From Hyphomonas sp. (GTDB lineage: Bacteria; Pseudomonadota; Alphaproteobacteria; Caulobacterales; Hyphomonadaceae): a DNA stretch of 64,000 nt. Below, piece after piece: positions 36,142-45,456 of the stretch. The notes under the pieces were generated by a model. The model was not told the DNA's origin and did not search any database. It worked only from the letters and a program-made list of their open reading frames with translations. The translations under genes and the position numbers were made by a program. The DNA lies in assembly GCF_016125515.1 (NCBI RefSeq), contig NZ_WGLO01000011.1:1-64000 (forward strand), in the 5' to 3' direction. Position 1 is the first letter of the stretch, and each line of letters starts with the position of its first letter.

Positions 36142-36792
36142 CTAGCGGACCTGCACGCCGTGGAGGAATAGCTGCACGACGGTGCGCACGGAGGCCTTGA
36201 TCTCGTCCGGACCCGGACGGAACGAAGGATTCAGCAGCGCCCGGGTGACCAGACCGGCGCGGGCGAGCGCGATGAAGAGGAAAGCGGCCTCCACGGGGTC
36301 CTCGACTGCGATTTCGCCGGCTTCGGCGCGGTCCATCAGATAGGCGGCGAGCGCTTCGCTGACGCGGTCCGGCCCGTTCGCCTGGAAGGCGGCGGCGACT
36401 TCCGGATGCTTGGCGCCGAGGCTCAGCAACAGTCGGTACATTTCCAGCGATTGCGGCTCCAGCAGCATGGTCAGCGACTGTTCGGCGATGCGCGTGAGGC
36501 CGGTTTCGATGGGCGTGTGGGCGGAGAGTTCCACGAACATCGAGGCTGACAGCAGCTGCGCCCGCTCGCGGATCATGGCGAGGAACAGGCCCTGCTTGTC
36601 GCCGAACTGGTTGTAGAGCGTCGTCAGGGACCCGCCGGCTCGCCGGACGATCTCGGCCATGCTGGCGGCGTCATACCCCTGCTCCAGGAACACTTCGCGC
36701 GCCGCCGTGAGGAAGGCTTCACGGCGCAGGTCGCCCCGGCTCTTGGTGGCAGGGGGGCTGGGTTCGAGTTCGTGAACGGGCGGTTTAGACAT
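36142..36792 (-). CDS. TetR-family repressor
   Basis: A 216-residue regulator. N-terminal HTH (about 25-75): FLTAAREVFLEQGYDAASMA, IVRRAGGSLTTLYNQFGDK; the rest is the ligand/dimer domain. Divergent from the HlyD-EmrB genes with a large palindrome between, so it very likely represses the pump and itself. Confidence 0.9.
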   Translation of the reverse strand: MSKPPVHELEPSPPATKSRGDLRREAFLTAAREVFLEQGYDAASMAEIVRRAGGSLTTLYNQFGDKQGLFLAMIRERAQLLSASMFVELSAHTPIETGLTRIAEQSLTMLLEPQSLEMYRLLLSLGAKHPEVAAAFQANGPDRVSEALAAYLMDRAEAGEIAVEDPVEAAFLFIALARAGLVTRALLNPSFRPGPDEIKASVRTVVQLFLHGVQVR

Positions 36793-36804
36793 CCGGCTCC
36801 ACCG

Positions 36805-36849
36805 GTAATTGACATTACACTTTTCATAGCTAAGTGTAACCGGAATTAC
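36805..36849. promoter_or_regulatory. TetR operator for the efflux operon
   Basis: TTACACTT (36815-36822), 9 bases, AAGTGTAA (36832-36839), flanked symmetrically by GTAATT (36805-36810) and AATTAC (36844-36849), all centred on 36827. TTGACA (36809-36814) overlaps the left edge. Confidence 0.8.
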
Positions 36850-36878
36850 AAGCCACTCCGACGTAGCGGAGCCTCCCG

Positions 36879-38120
36879 GTGAAACACGCCTTGAACATCA
36901 AACCGCTTCTGCGCCAGCCCATGGAGGCGCCGGCAGACGGGGCCGAAATGCCTGGCCCGGCCGATTCCTCCCCGGCCGGGTCAGCCATCGGGCGATTCCG
37001 GCTTGAACGCCGGACCGTCCTGACGGGGCTTGGCGCCGTCCTGGCACTGCTGGCACTGTTCAAGATCGCCGACTGGTGGACGACCGGGCGGTTCGAAGTG
37101 CGCACCGACAACGCCTATGTCCGCGCCGAGATCACCTCGATCTCTCCGCGTATCCAGGGCTATGTTTCGCGGATCGCGGTCACCGATAACCAGGTCGTCG
37201 CGCCGGGCGACCTGCTGCTGGTGCTGGAGAATGCTGACGGTACCGCGCTGCTGGCCGAGGCGCAGGCCGCGCTGGCGCAGGCGAAATCCGACGCCGCCCA
37301 GGCCCGCGCGCAGCTGGCCGCCCAGCGCAACCTGCTGCTCTCGGCAAAAACCCAGCTGCAGGCGCAGACAAACAAGCTGAACGAATTCAGCGCCGGCAGG
37401 GAAGCCGCGGCCGCCGAAGCGAAGCTGGCCAAGGACGAACTGGACCGCGACCGTGACCTTGCCGCCAAGGGCCATTACCCGGAGGCGCGCGTTACCACCG
37501 CTGAAACGCAGGCCGAAGCTGCTGCCGCCGCGCTGGATCAGGCCAGCGCCGCCGTCGTGTCGCAGCGCAGTCAGATCTCCCTCGCCCGCGCCGGCATCAG
37601 CCGCGCCGAAAGCGACGTGGCCGCCGCCGAAGCCGCCGTCGCCAGCGCCGATGCCCGCGTTGCTGCGGCGCAGGCCCGTGTCGAGTCGGCGCAAGTGAAC
37701 AATGGCCGTGCCGAAATCCGGGCGCCGGTGGCCGGCATCGTCGCCAACAAGACCGTTTCGGAAGGCCAGATGCTGAGCCCGGGCCAGCAGGCCATGTCGA
37801 TCGTGCCGGTCGAGAAGGCCTATGTCGTCGCGAACTTCAAGGAAACGCAGGTCGAGCGCATGCAGGCCGGCCAGCCCGTGGAGCTGCGCTTTGATGCCTA
37901 TCCGGACCTGAAGGTCACAGGCGTAGTCGAGTCGCTGGCCCCGGCTTCGGGCGCGCAGTTCAGCCTGATCCCGCAGGACACCGCGACCGGCAACTTCACC
38001 AAGATCGTGCAACGTATTCCCGTGCGCATCGCCCTCTCGCCTGAAGCGCTGGCAACCGGCCTGATGCGGCCCGGCCTGTCGGTTGAGGCGACCGTGACGG
38101 TCAAGCCGGTCCACAGCTGA
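36879..38120 (+). CDS. HlyD/EmrA-type membrane fusion protein
   Basis: A 413-residue periplasmic adaptor for a drug pump. Cytoplasmic tail, one membrane helix (about 47-63), VRTDNAYVRAEITSISPRI (first lipoyl half, at the usual place after the helix), long Ala/Gln-rich coiled coil (about 120-270), second lipoyl half IRAPVAGIVANKTVSEGQ, then beta-barrel. GTG start with AGCGGAG 8 bases upstream. Confidence 0.93.
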   Translation: MKHALNIKPLLRQPMEAPADGAEMPGPADSSPAGSAIGRFRLERRTVLTGLGAVLALLALFKIADWWTTGRFEVRTDNAYVRAEITSISPRIQGYVSRIAVTDNQVVAPGDLLLVLENADGTALLAEAQAALAQAKSDAAQARAQLAAQRNLLLSAKTQLQAQTNKLNEFSAGREAAAAEAKLAKDELDRDRDLAAKGHYPEARVTTAETQAEAAAAALDQASAAVVSQRSQISLARAGISRAESDVAAAEAAVASADARVAAAQARVESAQVNNGRAEIRAPVAGIVANKTVSEGQMLSPGQQAMSIVPVEKAYVVANFKETQVERMQAGQPVELRFDAYPDLKVTGVVESLAPASGAQFSLIPQDTATGNFTKIVQRIPVRIALSPEALATGLMRPGLSVEATVTVKPVHS

Positions 38121-38121
38121 C

Positions 38122-39708
38122 ATGAGCGCCGCGACGACCGGTCCAGGCGCCGCGCCGGCCACCGGTGCGGACGAGAAGGTGCCGATCACCCTGCATATCG
38201 GCTTCTTCGCGATGGTGATCGGCATGTTCATGTCGATCCTCGACGTGCAGATCGTCGCCAGTTCCATCCATGAGATCCAGGCCGGCGTCTCCGCCAGCAG
38301 CGACGAGATTGCCTGGGTGCAGACCGCTTACCTGATTGCCGAAGTCGTCGGCATTCCCCTCTCCGGATTCCTCAACCGCGTGTTCGGCATGCGGCGCCTG
38401 TTCCTGATGTCAGCGGCCGGTTTCACGATAGCCAGCGTGCTTTGCGCGCTGTCCTGGGACCTGCAATCGCTGATCGTGTTCCGCTGCCTGCAGGGCTTCA
38501 TCGGCGCGGCCATGGTGCCGACGACGATGGCAGCCGCGTTCACATTGTTCCCGGGCGGACGATCGATGACCCAGCAGGTGATGATCGGCATGGTAGCGAC
38601 GCTGGCGCCGTCCATCGGCCCGACCTTGGGCGGCTCGGTGACCGAGCATTCGAGCTGGCACTGGCTGTTCCTCCTCAATGTGCTGCCGGGTATCGCCGCC
38701 GTGGTGCTGGTCTACCTCTATGTGCCCCGGAAGAATGGCGACCTGTCGCTGCTGAAGCGCATCGACCTGATGAGCCTGGCCGGCATGGCATTGATGCTGG
38801 GCACGCTGGAATGGGTCGTCGAAGAAGGCCCGAAACAGAACTGGTTCGAGAGCCGCGAGATCGTCGCCGGATCGCTGGTCTGCCTGTTTTCGGCGACCAT
38901 CTTCTTCCACCGCTCGCTGACCAGTGACACACCCGTCGTGGACCTCAGCGTATTCCGTGACCGGAACTTTGCCTCCGGTGCACTGGTGGGCGCCGTGATG
39001 GGCGTGGGCCTTTACGGATCGGTCTATATCCTTCCGCTGTTCCTCGGGCAGGCGCGCGGCCTGTCCTCGCTGCAGATCGGCCAGATCATGAGCGTGTCGG
39101 GTGTGGCGATGTTCATCGGCGGTCCGATTGCCGGCGCGCTGACGCGGAAATTCGATCCCCGCATCGTGCTGACCCTCGGCCTCGTGCTGATTGGCGCCGG
39201 AACGATGGGCAATGCGCACATGACATCCGAGACCGGGTTCGAACAATTGTTCTGGCCGCAATTCCTGCGCGGCATCGGCCTGATCATGACGATGGTGCCG
39301 ACGACCACGCTGGCCATCGGCCTGCTGAAGCCGGAACAGGTGGCCAATGCCTCGGGCATCTTCACCTCGATCCGCAACCTGGGCGGGGCGATCGGCATCG
39401 CCCTTCTCAATACGATGATGCTGCACTTCCGCTCGCTGCACGAACAGGAATTGGCGGCCGGCATGGACCCGGCCCGGCCCGAGGTGCAGGACTATATCGC
39501 CCGCACAACCGCCGCGATGCAGCTGAACGGCGCCGCCGACCCGCACGCGATGGCGGTGGCGCAACTGGCGATGCGGATGAAGCAGGAAGCGTTGATCATG
39601 ACGTTCAACAACCTGTTCTTCTGGATGGCCGTCTCGTTCATCGTGGTGCTCGGGGCAGTCATGGTGCTGCGCAAGCCGGTGAACATGGCCAGCGGGCCAG
39701 CGCACTGA
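38122..39708 (+). CDS. DHA2-family MFS multidrug transporter (EmrB-like)
   Basis: A 528-residue inner-membrane drug/proton antiporter with 14 predicted helices. MSILDVQIVASSIHEIQAG in helix 1 and SDEIAWVQTAYLIAEVVGIPLSG are diagnostic of the EmrB/QacA branch. Starts one base after the adaptor gene stops. An outer-membrane TolC partner is not in the window. Confidence 0.94.
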   Translation: MSAATTGPGAAPATGADEKVPITLHIGFFAMVIGMFMSILDVQIVASSIHEIQAGVSASSDEIAWVQTAYLIAEVVGIPLSGFLNRVFGMRRLFLMSAAGFTIASVLCALSWDLQSLIVFRCLQGFIGAAMVPTTMAAAFTLFPGGRSMTQQVMIGMVATLAPSIGPTLGGSVTEHSSWHWLFLLNVLPGIAAVVLVYLYVPRKNGDLSLLKRIDLMSLAGMALMLGTLEWVVEEGPKQNWFESREIVAGSLVCLFSATIFFHRSLTSDTPVVDLSVFRDRNFASGALVGAVMGVGLYGSVYILPLFLGQARGLSSLQIGQIMSVSGVAMFIGGPIAGALTRKFDPRIVLTLGLVLIGAGTMGNAHMTSETGFEQLFWPQFLRGIGLIMTMVPTTTLAIGLLKPEQVANASGIFTSIRNLGGAIGIALLNTMMLHFRSLHEQELAAGMDPARPEVQDYIARTTAAMQLNGAADPHAMAVAQLAMRMKQEALIMTFNNLFFWMAVSFIVVLGAVMVLRKPVNMASGPAH

Positions 39709-39718
39709 AACCGCAGTG

Positions 39719-40753
39719 TCAGGGCAACACGCCGAGGGCGCGCACGGACTGCCACACATCGTCCACGGACAATTCCTTCAAGGTGGGCGCGGCATTGACG
39801 ATGACCGGCTTCGGACCGCGCGGCGCGGAATGGTCCGGATTGCTTTCGGTGAGCGCGAAGAGCGCAATGCCCGGCGCGCCGGCGAGCGTGGCCATGTGCA
39901 TGGGGCCGGTATCGTTGCCGACGACGAACAGCGCGGTTTCGGCGAGGGTCACGATCTGGAAAAGATCCGTACGCGTCACAAGGCTCTTGGCCCGCGGCTC
40001 ACGCTTGACGATGTCCTGCGCGATCTGGCCTTCGGCCTTGCCGCCGATGATGGCCGGCTGGATGCCGGCATCGGCGATTCGCTTGGCGAGTTCGGCATAA
40101 TTCTCGACCGGCCAGCGCTTGGCTTCGCGGTGTTCCGAAGCGCCGGGGATCAGCAGCATGTAAGGCGGGGTGAGCCCGAAATAGGCGGGGTTCAGGCGCG
40201 GCGTGTTGCCGAGTTTCGGGCGCACCCAGCCGAGATCCGGGAACGGCGCATTGCGGCCAAGCCAGCGGCCGGACGGCGCAACGCCCGCGACCTCGAGCTG
40301 CTCGGCCAGCCGGTCGATCGAATGCATGCTGCCGCGCGCCGGATTGTCGTGGAAGAAGGCCGCCTTCGCATGGTGGCCTGACCAGAGCGGCGTCTTGCCG
40401 CCGCGCGAGAGGACCGCAAAGTAGTTGCGCGTGCGGTCGCTGGTCTGGAAGTCGTAGATGATATCGTACTTCGCCTTCTTGATGCGCTGCACCAGGGCGG
40501 CCGTGGCCTTCATGCCTTCCGGGCGGCCGTCGGTTTCGACCGCATCGACATAGGGGCAGACCTTGGCGAATTCCTCGAAGGGCGGCGTGGTCAGCAGCGT
40601 GATCCGGGCGGAGGGGTGAAACTCGCGCACAGCCCGCATGGCGCCGAGTGACAGCACGAAGTCACCCAGCGCGCTGAGCTTGATGATCAGCACTTCCTTT
40701 GCCTTCGCTCCCGGATTCTCCGGGCTGGCGGTTTTCGTCCGCGCGCTGCTCAA
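39719..40753 (-). CDS. Glycosyltransferase family 9 (heptosyltransferase-like)
   Basis: A 344-residue GT-B enzyme likely acting on lipopolysaccharide core or another surface glycan. KLSALGDFVLSLGAMRAVR at the N-terminus, LIPGASEHREAKRWP and GNDTGPMHMATLAGAPGIAL in the donor-binding half are typical of GT9. Sugar donor unproven. Follows the GT4 gene by 14 bases. Confidence 0.9.
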   Translation of the reverse strand: MSSARTKTASPENPGAKAKEVLIIKLSALGDFVLSLGAMRAVREFHPSARITLLTTPPFEEFAKVCPYVDAVETDGRPEGMKATAALVQRIKKAKYDIIYDFQTSDRTRNYFAVLSRGGKTPLWSGHHAKAAFFHDNPARGSMHSIDRLAEQLEVAGVAPSGRWLGRNAPFPDLGWVRPKLGNTPRLNPAYFGLTPPYMLLIPGASEHREAKRWPVENYAELAKRIADAGIQPAIIGGKAEGQIAQDIVKREPRAKSLVTRTDLFQIVTLAETALFVVGNDTGPMHMATLAGAPGIALFALTESNPDHSAPRGPKPVIVNAAPTLKELSVDDVWQSVRALGVLP

Positions 40754-40767
40754 TGCCTAGATTTCCC

Positions 40768-41934
40768 CTACTCCAACAAGCGCTTATAGACGTTCAGTGT
40801 CGCCGCCTGAAGCCCTCTTTTCGAGAAGTTCCGGATAACGTGGGCGCGGCCCTCGCGGCCCATGGAGGCGCGCGAGGCAGCGCCGAGCGACAGCATGGCC
40901 CGGATCGCCCCGGCAAGCGCGGGGGCGCTGCCGGGTTCGGCGCGGGTGCCAGTGACGTACTCGATGACGGTTTCGCGCCCGCCGCCATGGTCGGACACAA
41001 TCACCGGGCGGGTCATGGCGGAGGCCTCGGCCGCGACACGGCCGAAGGCTTCGGGGCGGATGGAGGGCGCCAGCACGATCCCAGCCGCGAGATAGGCGGC
41101 CGGCATGGCGGCGGCGCTGATGTGCGGTGAGAGGAACGCCGAGCCGGTGAGGCCGCTGGCGGTGATCTGCTGTTCGAGCTCCGACACGTAATCGTCGCGG
41201 CCCTGGGCGTCGCCGGCCAGCACGAGAACAAGGCCTGCGCGTTCTTCCGGGGCGAGCAGCGCCAACGCGTCGAGGGCGAGGCCCTGCCCTTTCCAGCGCG
41301 TCAGGCGGCCCGGCAGCAGGAGTACAAGGCGCGGATCGCCCGCGAGGCCCCAGAGGGCGCGGATACGCTCAACGTCGGCGACCGGCACCTTTGCGGGATC
41401 GAAGACATCAAGGTCCACGCCGCGCGGGATGGTGACGATCTTCGCGGGGTCGAGTCCGTGGACGTTGCAGATGTGCGCGGCAATCCATTCGGAATTGGCG
41501 ATCACGAGGTCGCCCTTCGCCATGACGGAATTGTAAGCCCGCTTGAGGCCCGAGGTGCCGGAATAGGCGCCGTGATAGGTGGTCACGAAAGGCACGCCTT
41601 CGGCTTTGGCAGCGGCCCAGGCGCTCCAGGCGGGCGCGCGGGAGCGGGCGTGGACGAGATCCACCTTCTCCTCGCGGATGATCTGGCGCAGCTTGCCTTC
41701 GTTGAGCTTGATCTTGAGCGGGTTGCGGCTCTTGGCGTCCATACGGAAAAGCTCGCCGCCGAGGCGCGCCAGTTCGGGCTCCTGACGACCGCCTTTGCTG
41801 GCGAGCAGCGCGCGCCCGCCAGCGGCCACGATGGCCTCGGTGACTTCGAGGACCGTGCGCTCCACACCGCCTGCCGACAGTTCCGGCGCGACCTGGAGAA
41901 TGGTCCGGCCTTTCAGTTCTGGTAATTCGACCAA
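40768..41934 (-). CDS. Glycosyltransferase family 4
   Basis: A 388-residue GT-B retaining transferase. ILQVAPELSAGGVERTVLEV at the N-terminus, LLLPGRLTRWKGQGLALDAL and EAFGRVAAEASAMTRPVIVS (donor-site EX7E type motif) in the second half. Start uncertain: I place it at TTG 41934; TTG 41985 is in frame but too close to its Shine-Dalgarno. Probably an LPS or capsule sugar transferase, with the GT9 downstream. Confidence 0.88.
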   Translation of the reverse strand: MVELPELKGRTILQVAPELSAGGVERTVLEVTEAIVAAGGRALLASKGGRQEPELARLGGELFRMDAKSRNPLKIKLNEGKLRQIIREEKVDLVHARSRAPAWSAWAAAKAEGVPFVTTYHGAYSGTSGLKRAYNSVMAKGDLVIANSEWIAAHICNVHGLDPAKIVTIPRGVDLDVFDPAKVPVADVERIRALWGLAGDPRLVLLLPGRLTRWKGQGLALDALALLAPEERAGLVLVLAGDAQGRDDYVSELEQQITASGLTGSAFLSPHISAAAMPAAYLAAGIVLAPSIRPEAFGRVAAEASAMTRPVIVSDHGGGRETVIEYVTGTRAEPGSAPALAGAIRAMLSLGAASRASMGREGRAHVIRNFSKRGLQAATLNVYKRLLE

Positions 41935-41990
41935 TACGCGGCCCGCCCTACTCGCTTGACAGGCGAGAGAGATGGCGGAAGGCAACCTCT

Positions 41991-42746
41991 ATGACAATGG
42001 AATCTTTCACCTCACCCGAGGGACGCCGCCTGGCGTTCCGCCGGACCGATCCCGCCCCGGGCAAGCCGACTTTCGTGTGGCTGTCGGGATTCAAGTCCGA
42101 CATGAGCGGCGGCAAGGCGATGGCCGTGGAGGCCTGGGCCAAGGCGCAGGGCTGCGGCGCAATGCTGTTCGACTATTCCGGGCATGGCCAGTCGGGCGGG
42201 CGATTCGAGGAGGGCACGATCAGCGTCTGGCGCGAGGATGCGCTGGCGGCGATCGATGCGCAGACGGAGGGGGCATTGGTGCTGGTCGGTTCCAGCATGG
42301 GCGGTTGGATGGCCTTGCTGGCGGCGTTGGCGCGGCCGGGGCGCGTGAAAGGGCTGGTGCTGATCGCCCCCGCGCCGGACTTTACCGAAAAGCTGATGTG
42401 GCCGGAGTTCACGCCGGCGCAGCAGGCCGAGATCATGGACGAAGGCTTCACGCTAAGACCCTCCGACTACGGAGAACCCTATCCGATCACGCGGGAGTTG
42501 ATCGTGGACGGCGCGCGCTGGTCGCTGATGGATGGCGACATCGCGTTCGACGGGCCCGTGCGGATCTTGCAGGGCATGCAAGACCCCGAAGTGCCCTGGG
42601 GCCATGCGCTGGCGCTGGCATCTGCAATGACCGCAGACGATCTGGTGCTCACCTTGATCAAGGACGGCGACCACCGGCTGTCGCGGCACGAGGATATCGC
42701 GCGGCTGCTGGCGGTGTGCGGGGAAGTGGCGGAACGGGTCAGCTAG
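41991..42746 (+). CDS. Alpha/beta hydrolase
   Basis: A 251-residue hydrolase. Nucleophile elbow GSSMG (Ser102), acid in QDPEVPW, His in KDGDHRLSR. Closest to ABHD10-like thioesterase/carboxylesterases of alphaproteobacteria. GGAAGG precedes ATG 41991 by about 9 bases. Its stop overlaps that of the convergent PP2C gene by 4 bases. Confidence 0.88.
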   Translation: MTMESFTSPEGRRLAFRRTDPAPGKPTFVWLSGFKSDMSGGKAMAVEAWAKAQGCGAMLFDYSGHGQSGGRFEEGTISVWREDALAAIDAQTEGALVLVGSSMGGWMALLAALARPGRVKGLVLIAPAPDFTEKLMWPEFTPAQQAEIMDEGFTLRPSDYGEPYPITRELIVDGARWSLMDGDIAFDGPVRILQGMQDPEVPWGHALALASAMTADDLVLTLIKDGDHRLSRHEDIARLLAVCGEVAERVS

Positions 42747-43555
42747 ACCTGAAGCAGGACAGCAGCGGAATCGTCGCGGGCTTTGATGCGGACGCCGTGG
42801 GGCCTGGCTTCGTGCTGGCGCAGGGCGTTGATGGCGGCCGGAAGGCCATGCTCCAGCACCCGGGCCAGCAGGCTCGCTGGCGTGTCGAGGCCGTAGGGTT
42901 CGACAAAACGGAAGAAGCCGTCGGTCATCAGCAGCACGTGCGCGCCGGAAGGCAGCACAACCCGCTCGGTGTTCAGGTGCGCCGCCGCTGCGGGATTGAG
43001 GGTGATGAGGCCGCGCGCGGGCGCATTGGCGCCGAGGCGCTGCGCCTGAAGGATGGCGAGACGCTCCGCATCCGGCAGCGCAAGCATGCGGGCCGCTTCG
43101 CGCGTTTCCGCATCGGCCTTTTCCTGCGTGCCGATGAGGCGGGCGCCGCCCGGGGCTTCCGCAATCGCGAAACAATCCCCTGCCCAGACAAATTCGCTGG
43201 CCTCCCCATCGCGGCGCATCCAGATGGCCGAGGCCACAGGGCTCGCTTCGCCGGGCAGCGTGTCGAGGGGCAGCCGGGTGCAGCGCCGGGCTTCAGCCGC
43301 GACATCCGTCAGCACACGGCCGAAATAGGGCTTCGCCCCCTCCCCGGCCTGCGGACCGGACAGGAGACGCGATGACACGGTTTCTGCGAGCCAGGCCGCG
43401 CCGCTTTCGTCCGGAAAGGGCTTGAGATCGGTCACGTCGGTTGCCCCGTCGATGACCCAGGCGCAGCCGGCAGCCGCATCGAACCCGTACCGGTCATCGC
43501 CCGTCTTGCCCGGCGTGCCGGGATCGTTGACGGTGTCCAGAACCTTGATGATCAT
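42743..43555 (-). CDS. PP2C-like protein phosphatase
   Basis: A 270-residue Ser/Thr phosphatase-like protein. Metal-binding motif WVIDGATDV, an early GDDRYGF and the late LLMTDGFFRFVEPYG and ARDDSAAVLLQ fit PP2C motifs. Target unknown; no kinase adjoins. ATG 43555 has AGAGG upstream. Confidence 0.8.
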   Translation of the reverse strand: MIIKVLDTVNDPGTPGKTGDDRYGFDAAAGCAWVIDGATDVTDLKPFPDESGAAWLAETVSSRLLSGPQAGEGAKPYFGRVLTDVAAEARRCTRLPLDTLPGEASPVASAIWMRRDGEASEFVWAGDCFAIAEAPGGARLIGTQEKADAETREAARMLALPDAERLAILQAQRLGANAPARGLITLNPAAAAHLNTERVVLPSGAHVLLMTDGFFRFVEPYGLDTPASLLARVLEHGLPAAINALRQHEARPHGVRIKARDDSAAVLLQV

Positions 43556-43574
43556 CGGACCTCTAACCGGCCTC

Positions 43575-43802
43575 TCAGCCTTTGTCGGCAGATTTGCAAT
43601 GCGCGACGATGGCGTTGGCGTGCCCATGGCCGAGGCCATGCTCTTTCTTGAGCCAGGCTACGGTCTCGGCATGCTTGGCACCCTTGCGGGTGGCAACGAG
43701 GGCGAACCAGTGGCTCATCTTCTTGCCGTAGGTCTTCTCGATCGAGGGAAAGTAGGACGCCGGTCCCTTGATCGGTTCGGTTCCCATGCTGTCGTCGGCC
43801 AT
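43575..43802 (-). CDS. DUF4287 domain protein
   Basis: A 75-residue soluble protein: SYFPSIEKTYGKKMSHWFAL, then GAKHAETVAWLKKEHGLGHGHANAIV, the DUF4287 pattern. Function unknown. Lies 19 bases upstream of the PP2C gene on the same strand. Confidence 0.82.
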   Translation of the reverse strand: MADDSMGTEPIKGPASYFPSIEKTYGKKMSHWFALVATRKGAKHAETVAWLKKEHGLGHGHANAIVAHCKSADKG

Positions 43803-43877
43803 TGTGTGTCCCTTCGGGAGGTGCAGCGACGGCCTTGAACGGCGCTGGGGTTTTCAGTTCTGCGATCGGATCAGGGC

Positions 43878-44705
43878 TTAGTCCCGCAGCAGTTCGTTGA
43901 CGCCGGTTTTCGAGCGCGTCTGCGCATCGACCGTCTTGACGATCACGGCGCAGGCGAGCGACGGGCCGCCCTTGGGATCCGGCAATGTGCCGGGCACGAT
44001 CACGGAGTAAGGCGGCACCTTGCCGTAGATGATCTCGCCGGTCTGGCGGTTCACGATCTTGGTGGACTGGGTGATGAACACGCCCATCGCGAGCACGGAG
44101 CCCTCGCCGACGACAACGCCTTCAACGACTTCCGAGCGCGCACCGATGAAGCAATTGTCTTCGATGATGGTGGGATTGGCCTGCAACGGCTCGAGCACGC
44201 CGCCGATGCCGGTGCCGGCCGAGATATGGCAGTTGGCGCCGACCTGGGCGCAGGAGCCGACCGAGGCCCAGGTGTCGACCATGGTACCCTCGCCGACATA
44301 GGCGCCGATATTCACATAGGACGGCATCAGCACCGCGTTCTTCGCAATGTAGGCGCCGCGGCGCACAGCGGCCGGCGGCACGGCGCGAAAGCCGGCTTCC
44401 CTGAATTCGGTGGCGCCCCAGCCTTCGAACTTGGAAGGCACCTTGTCCCACCAGTTGCCGCCGCCAGGCGTGCCGGCGATGACGCCATTGGCGTTGAGAC
44501 GGAAGGACAGAAGCACGGCCTTCTTCAGCCACTGGTGCACTTTCCAGCTGCCGTCCGCCTCCTTCGTGGCAACGCGCGCTTCGCCGCTGTCGAGCAGGCT
44601 GATGGCGGCATCGACACTGTCGCGCACTTCACCGCGGGTTTCTGTGGACAGCGATTCGCGTGCCTCCCAGGCAGCATCGATCACGCGGGCAAGGGCATCC
44701 GTCAT
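43878..44705 (-). CDS. dapD: Tetrahydrodipicolinate N-succinyltransferase
   Basis: Succinylates tetrahydrodipicolinate in the DAP/lysine pathway. 275 residues (E. coli 274). Left-handed beta-helix of hexapeptide repeats ([36 protein letters not shown]). ATG 44705 gives the family length; the open frame beyond it is not DapD. Confidence 0.97.
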   Translation of the reverse strand: MTDALARVIDAAWEARESLSTETRGEVRDSVDAAISLLDSGEARVATKEADGSWKVHQWLKKAVLLSFRLNANGVIAGTPGGGNWWDKVPSKFEGWGATEFREAGFRAVPPAAVRRGAYIAKNAVLMPSYVNIGAYVGEGTMVDTWASVGSCAQVGANCHISAGTGIGGVLEPLQANPTIIEDNCFIGARSEVVEGVVVGEGSVLAMGVFITQSTKIVNRQTGEIIYGKVPPYSVIVPGTLPDPKGGPSLACAVIVKTVDAQTRSKTGVNELLRD

Positions 44706-44709
44706 CTTG

Positions 44710-45456
44710 TCAGTCTTTCCGTTTCTCAACCGGGCGAACCAGGGCCGAATCCAGAAATCCGGCAAGGTCGCCGGTGATGTAGTCGATGTGTCCAGCCCCG
44801 TCACCCCCGAACACGTCCCCTGCCCCGGCGGGACGCGCTTCGATGGGCTCATGGCTCCAGTCCTTGGCGGAATGGACCAGCACGGTGGTGAAGCCGAGCG
44901 ACTTGGCGGGCAACAGGTTGCGCGCGAGATCCTCGAAAAAGATCGCGCCTTGCGGCTCCACTTTGTGCAACCGGCAGAAGCCTTCGTAGGCGGCAAGATG
45001 CGGCTTCGGGGTGAACCGGCTCTCCTCGATGCCGAAACTGTCGTTGAACAGGTGAGCGAGGCCCATCTTCTCAATCACCCGCTCCGCGTGACGGCGGGGG
45101 CCGTTGGTGTAAATGAACTTTCGGCCCGGCAGGGCGGCGATGGCGCGGCGCAGATGCGGCAGGTCCGGCAGGGGCGACAGGTCGATCTCGTGGACATAGT
45201 GCAGGAACTCGGCCGGATCGAGGCCGTGCTCGGTCATCAGGCCGGACAGGGTGGTGCCATAGGTTGCGTAATAATGCTTCTGCAGCTTGCGGGCTTCGTC
45301 CCGCTCCAGACCAGTCAGGCGGGCGACGAAATCCGTCATGCGTGTGTCGATCTCGGCAAAGAGATCGCATTCGGCCGGGTAGAGCGTGTTGTCGAGGTCG
45401 AACACCCAGTTCGAGATGTGCGCAAGATCCGGCGCGGGCGGCGGCTTACTCGTCAT
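44710..45456 (-). CDS. HAD-family pyrimidine 5'-nucleotidase-like phosphatase
   Basis: A 248-residue HAD hydrolase with [11 protein letters not shown] (nucleophile and acid Asp), [14 protein letters not shown] (motif II) and [13 protein letters not shown] (motif IV). The pattern matches the SDT1/SSM1 pyrimidine nucleotidase branch. Four bases before dapD, and overlapping the DUF1036 gene by 11. Confidence 0.87.
   Translation of the reverse strand: MTSKPPPAPDLAHISNWVFDLDNTLYPAECDLFAEIDTRMTDFVARLTGLERDEARKLQKHYYATYGTTLSGLMTEHGLDPAEFLHYVHEIDLSPLPDLPHLRRAIAALPGRKFIYTNGPRRHAERVIEKMGLAHLFNDSFGIEESRFTPKPHLAAYEGFCRLHKVEPQGAIFFEDLARNLLPAKSLGFTTVLVHSAKDWSHEPIEARPAGAGDVFGGDGAGHIDYITGDLAGFLDSALVRPVEKRKD

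Noticed and set aside
43878..45074. dapD frame extended upstream to 45074
   Set aside because: The extension runs antisense-like through the nucleotidase gene; ATG 44705 gives the exact DapD length.
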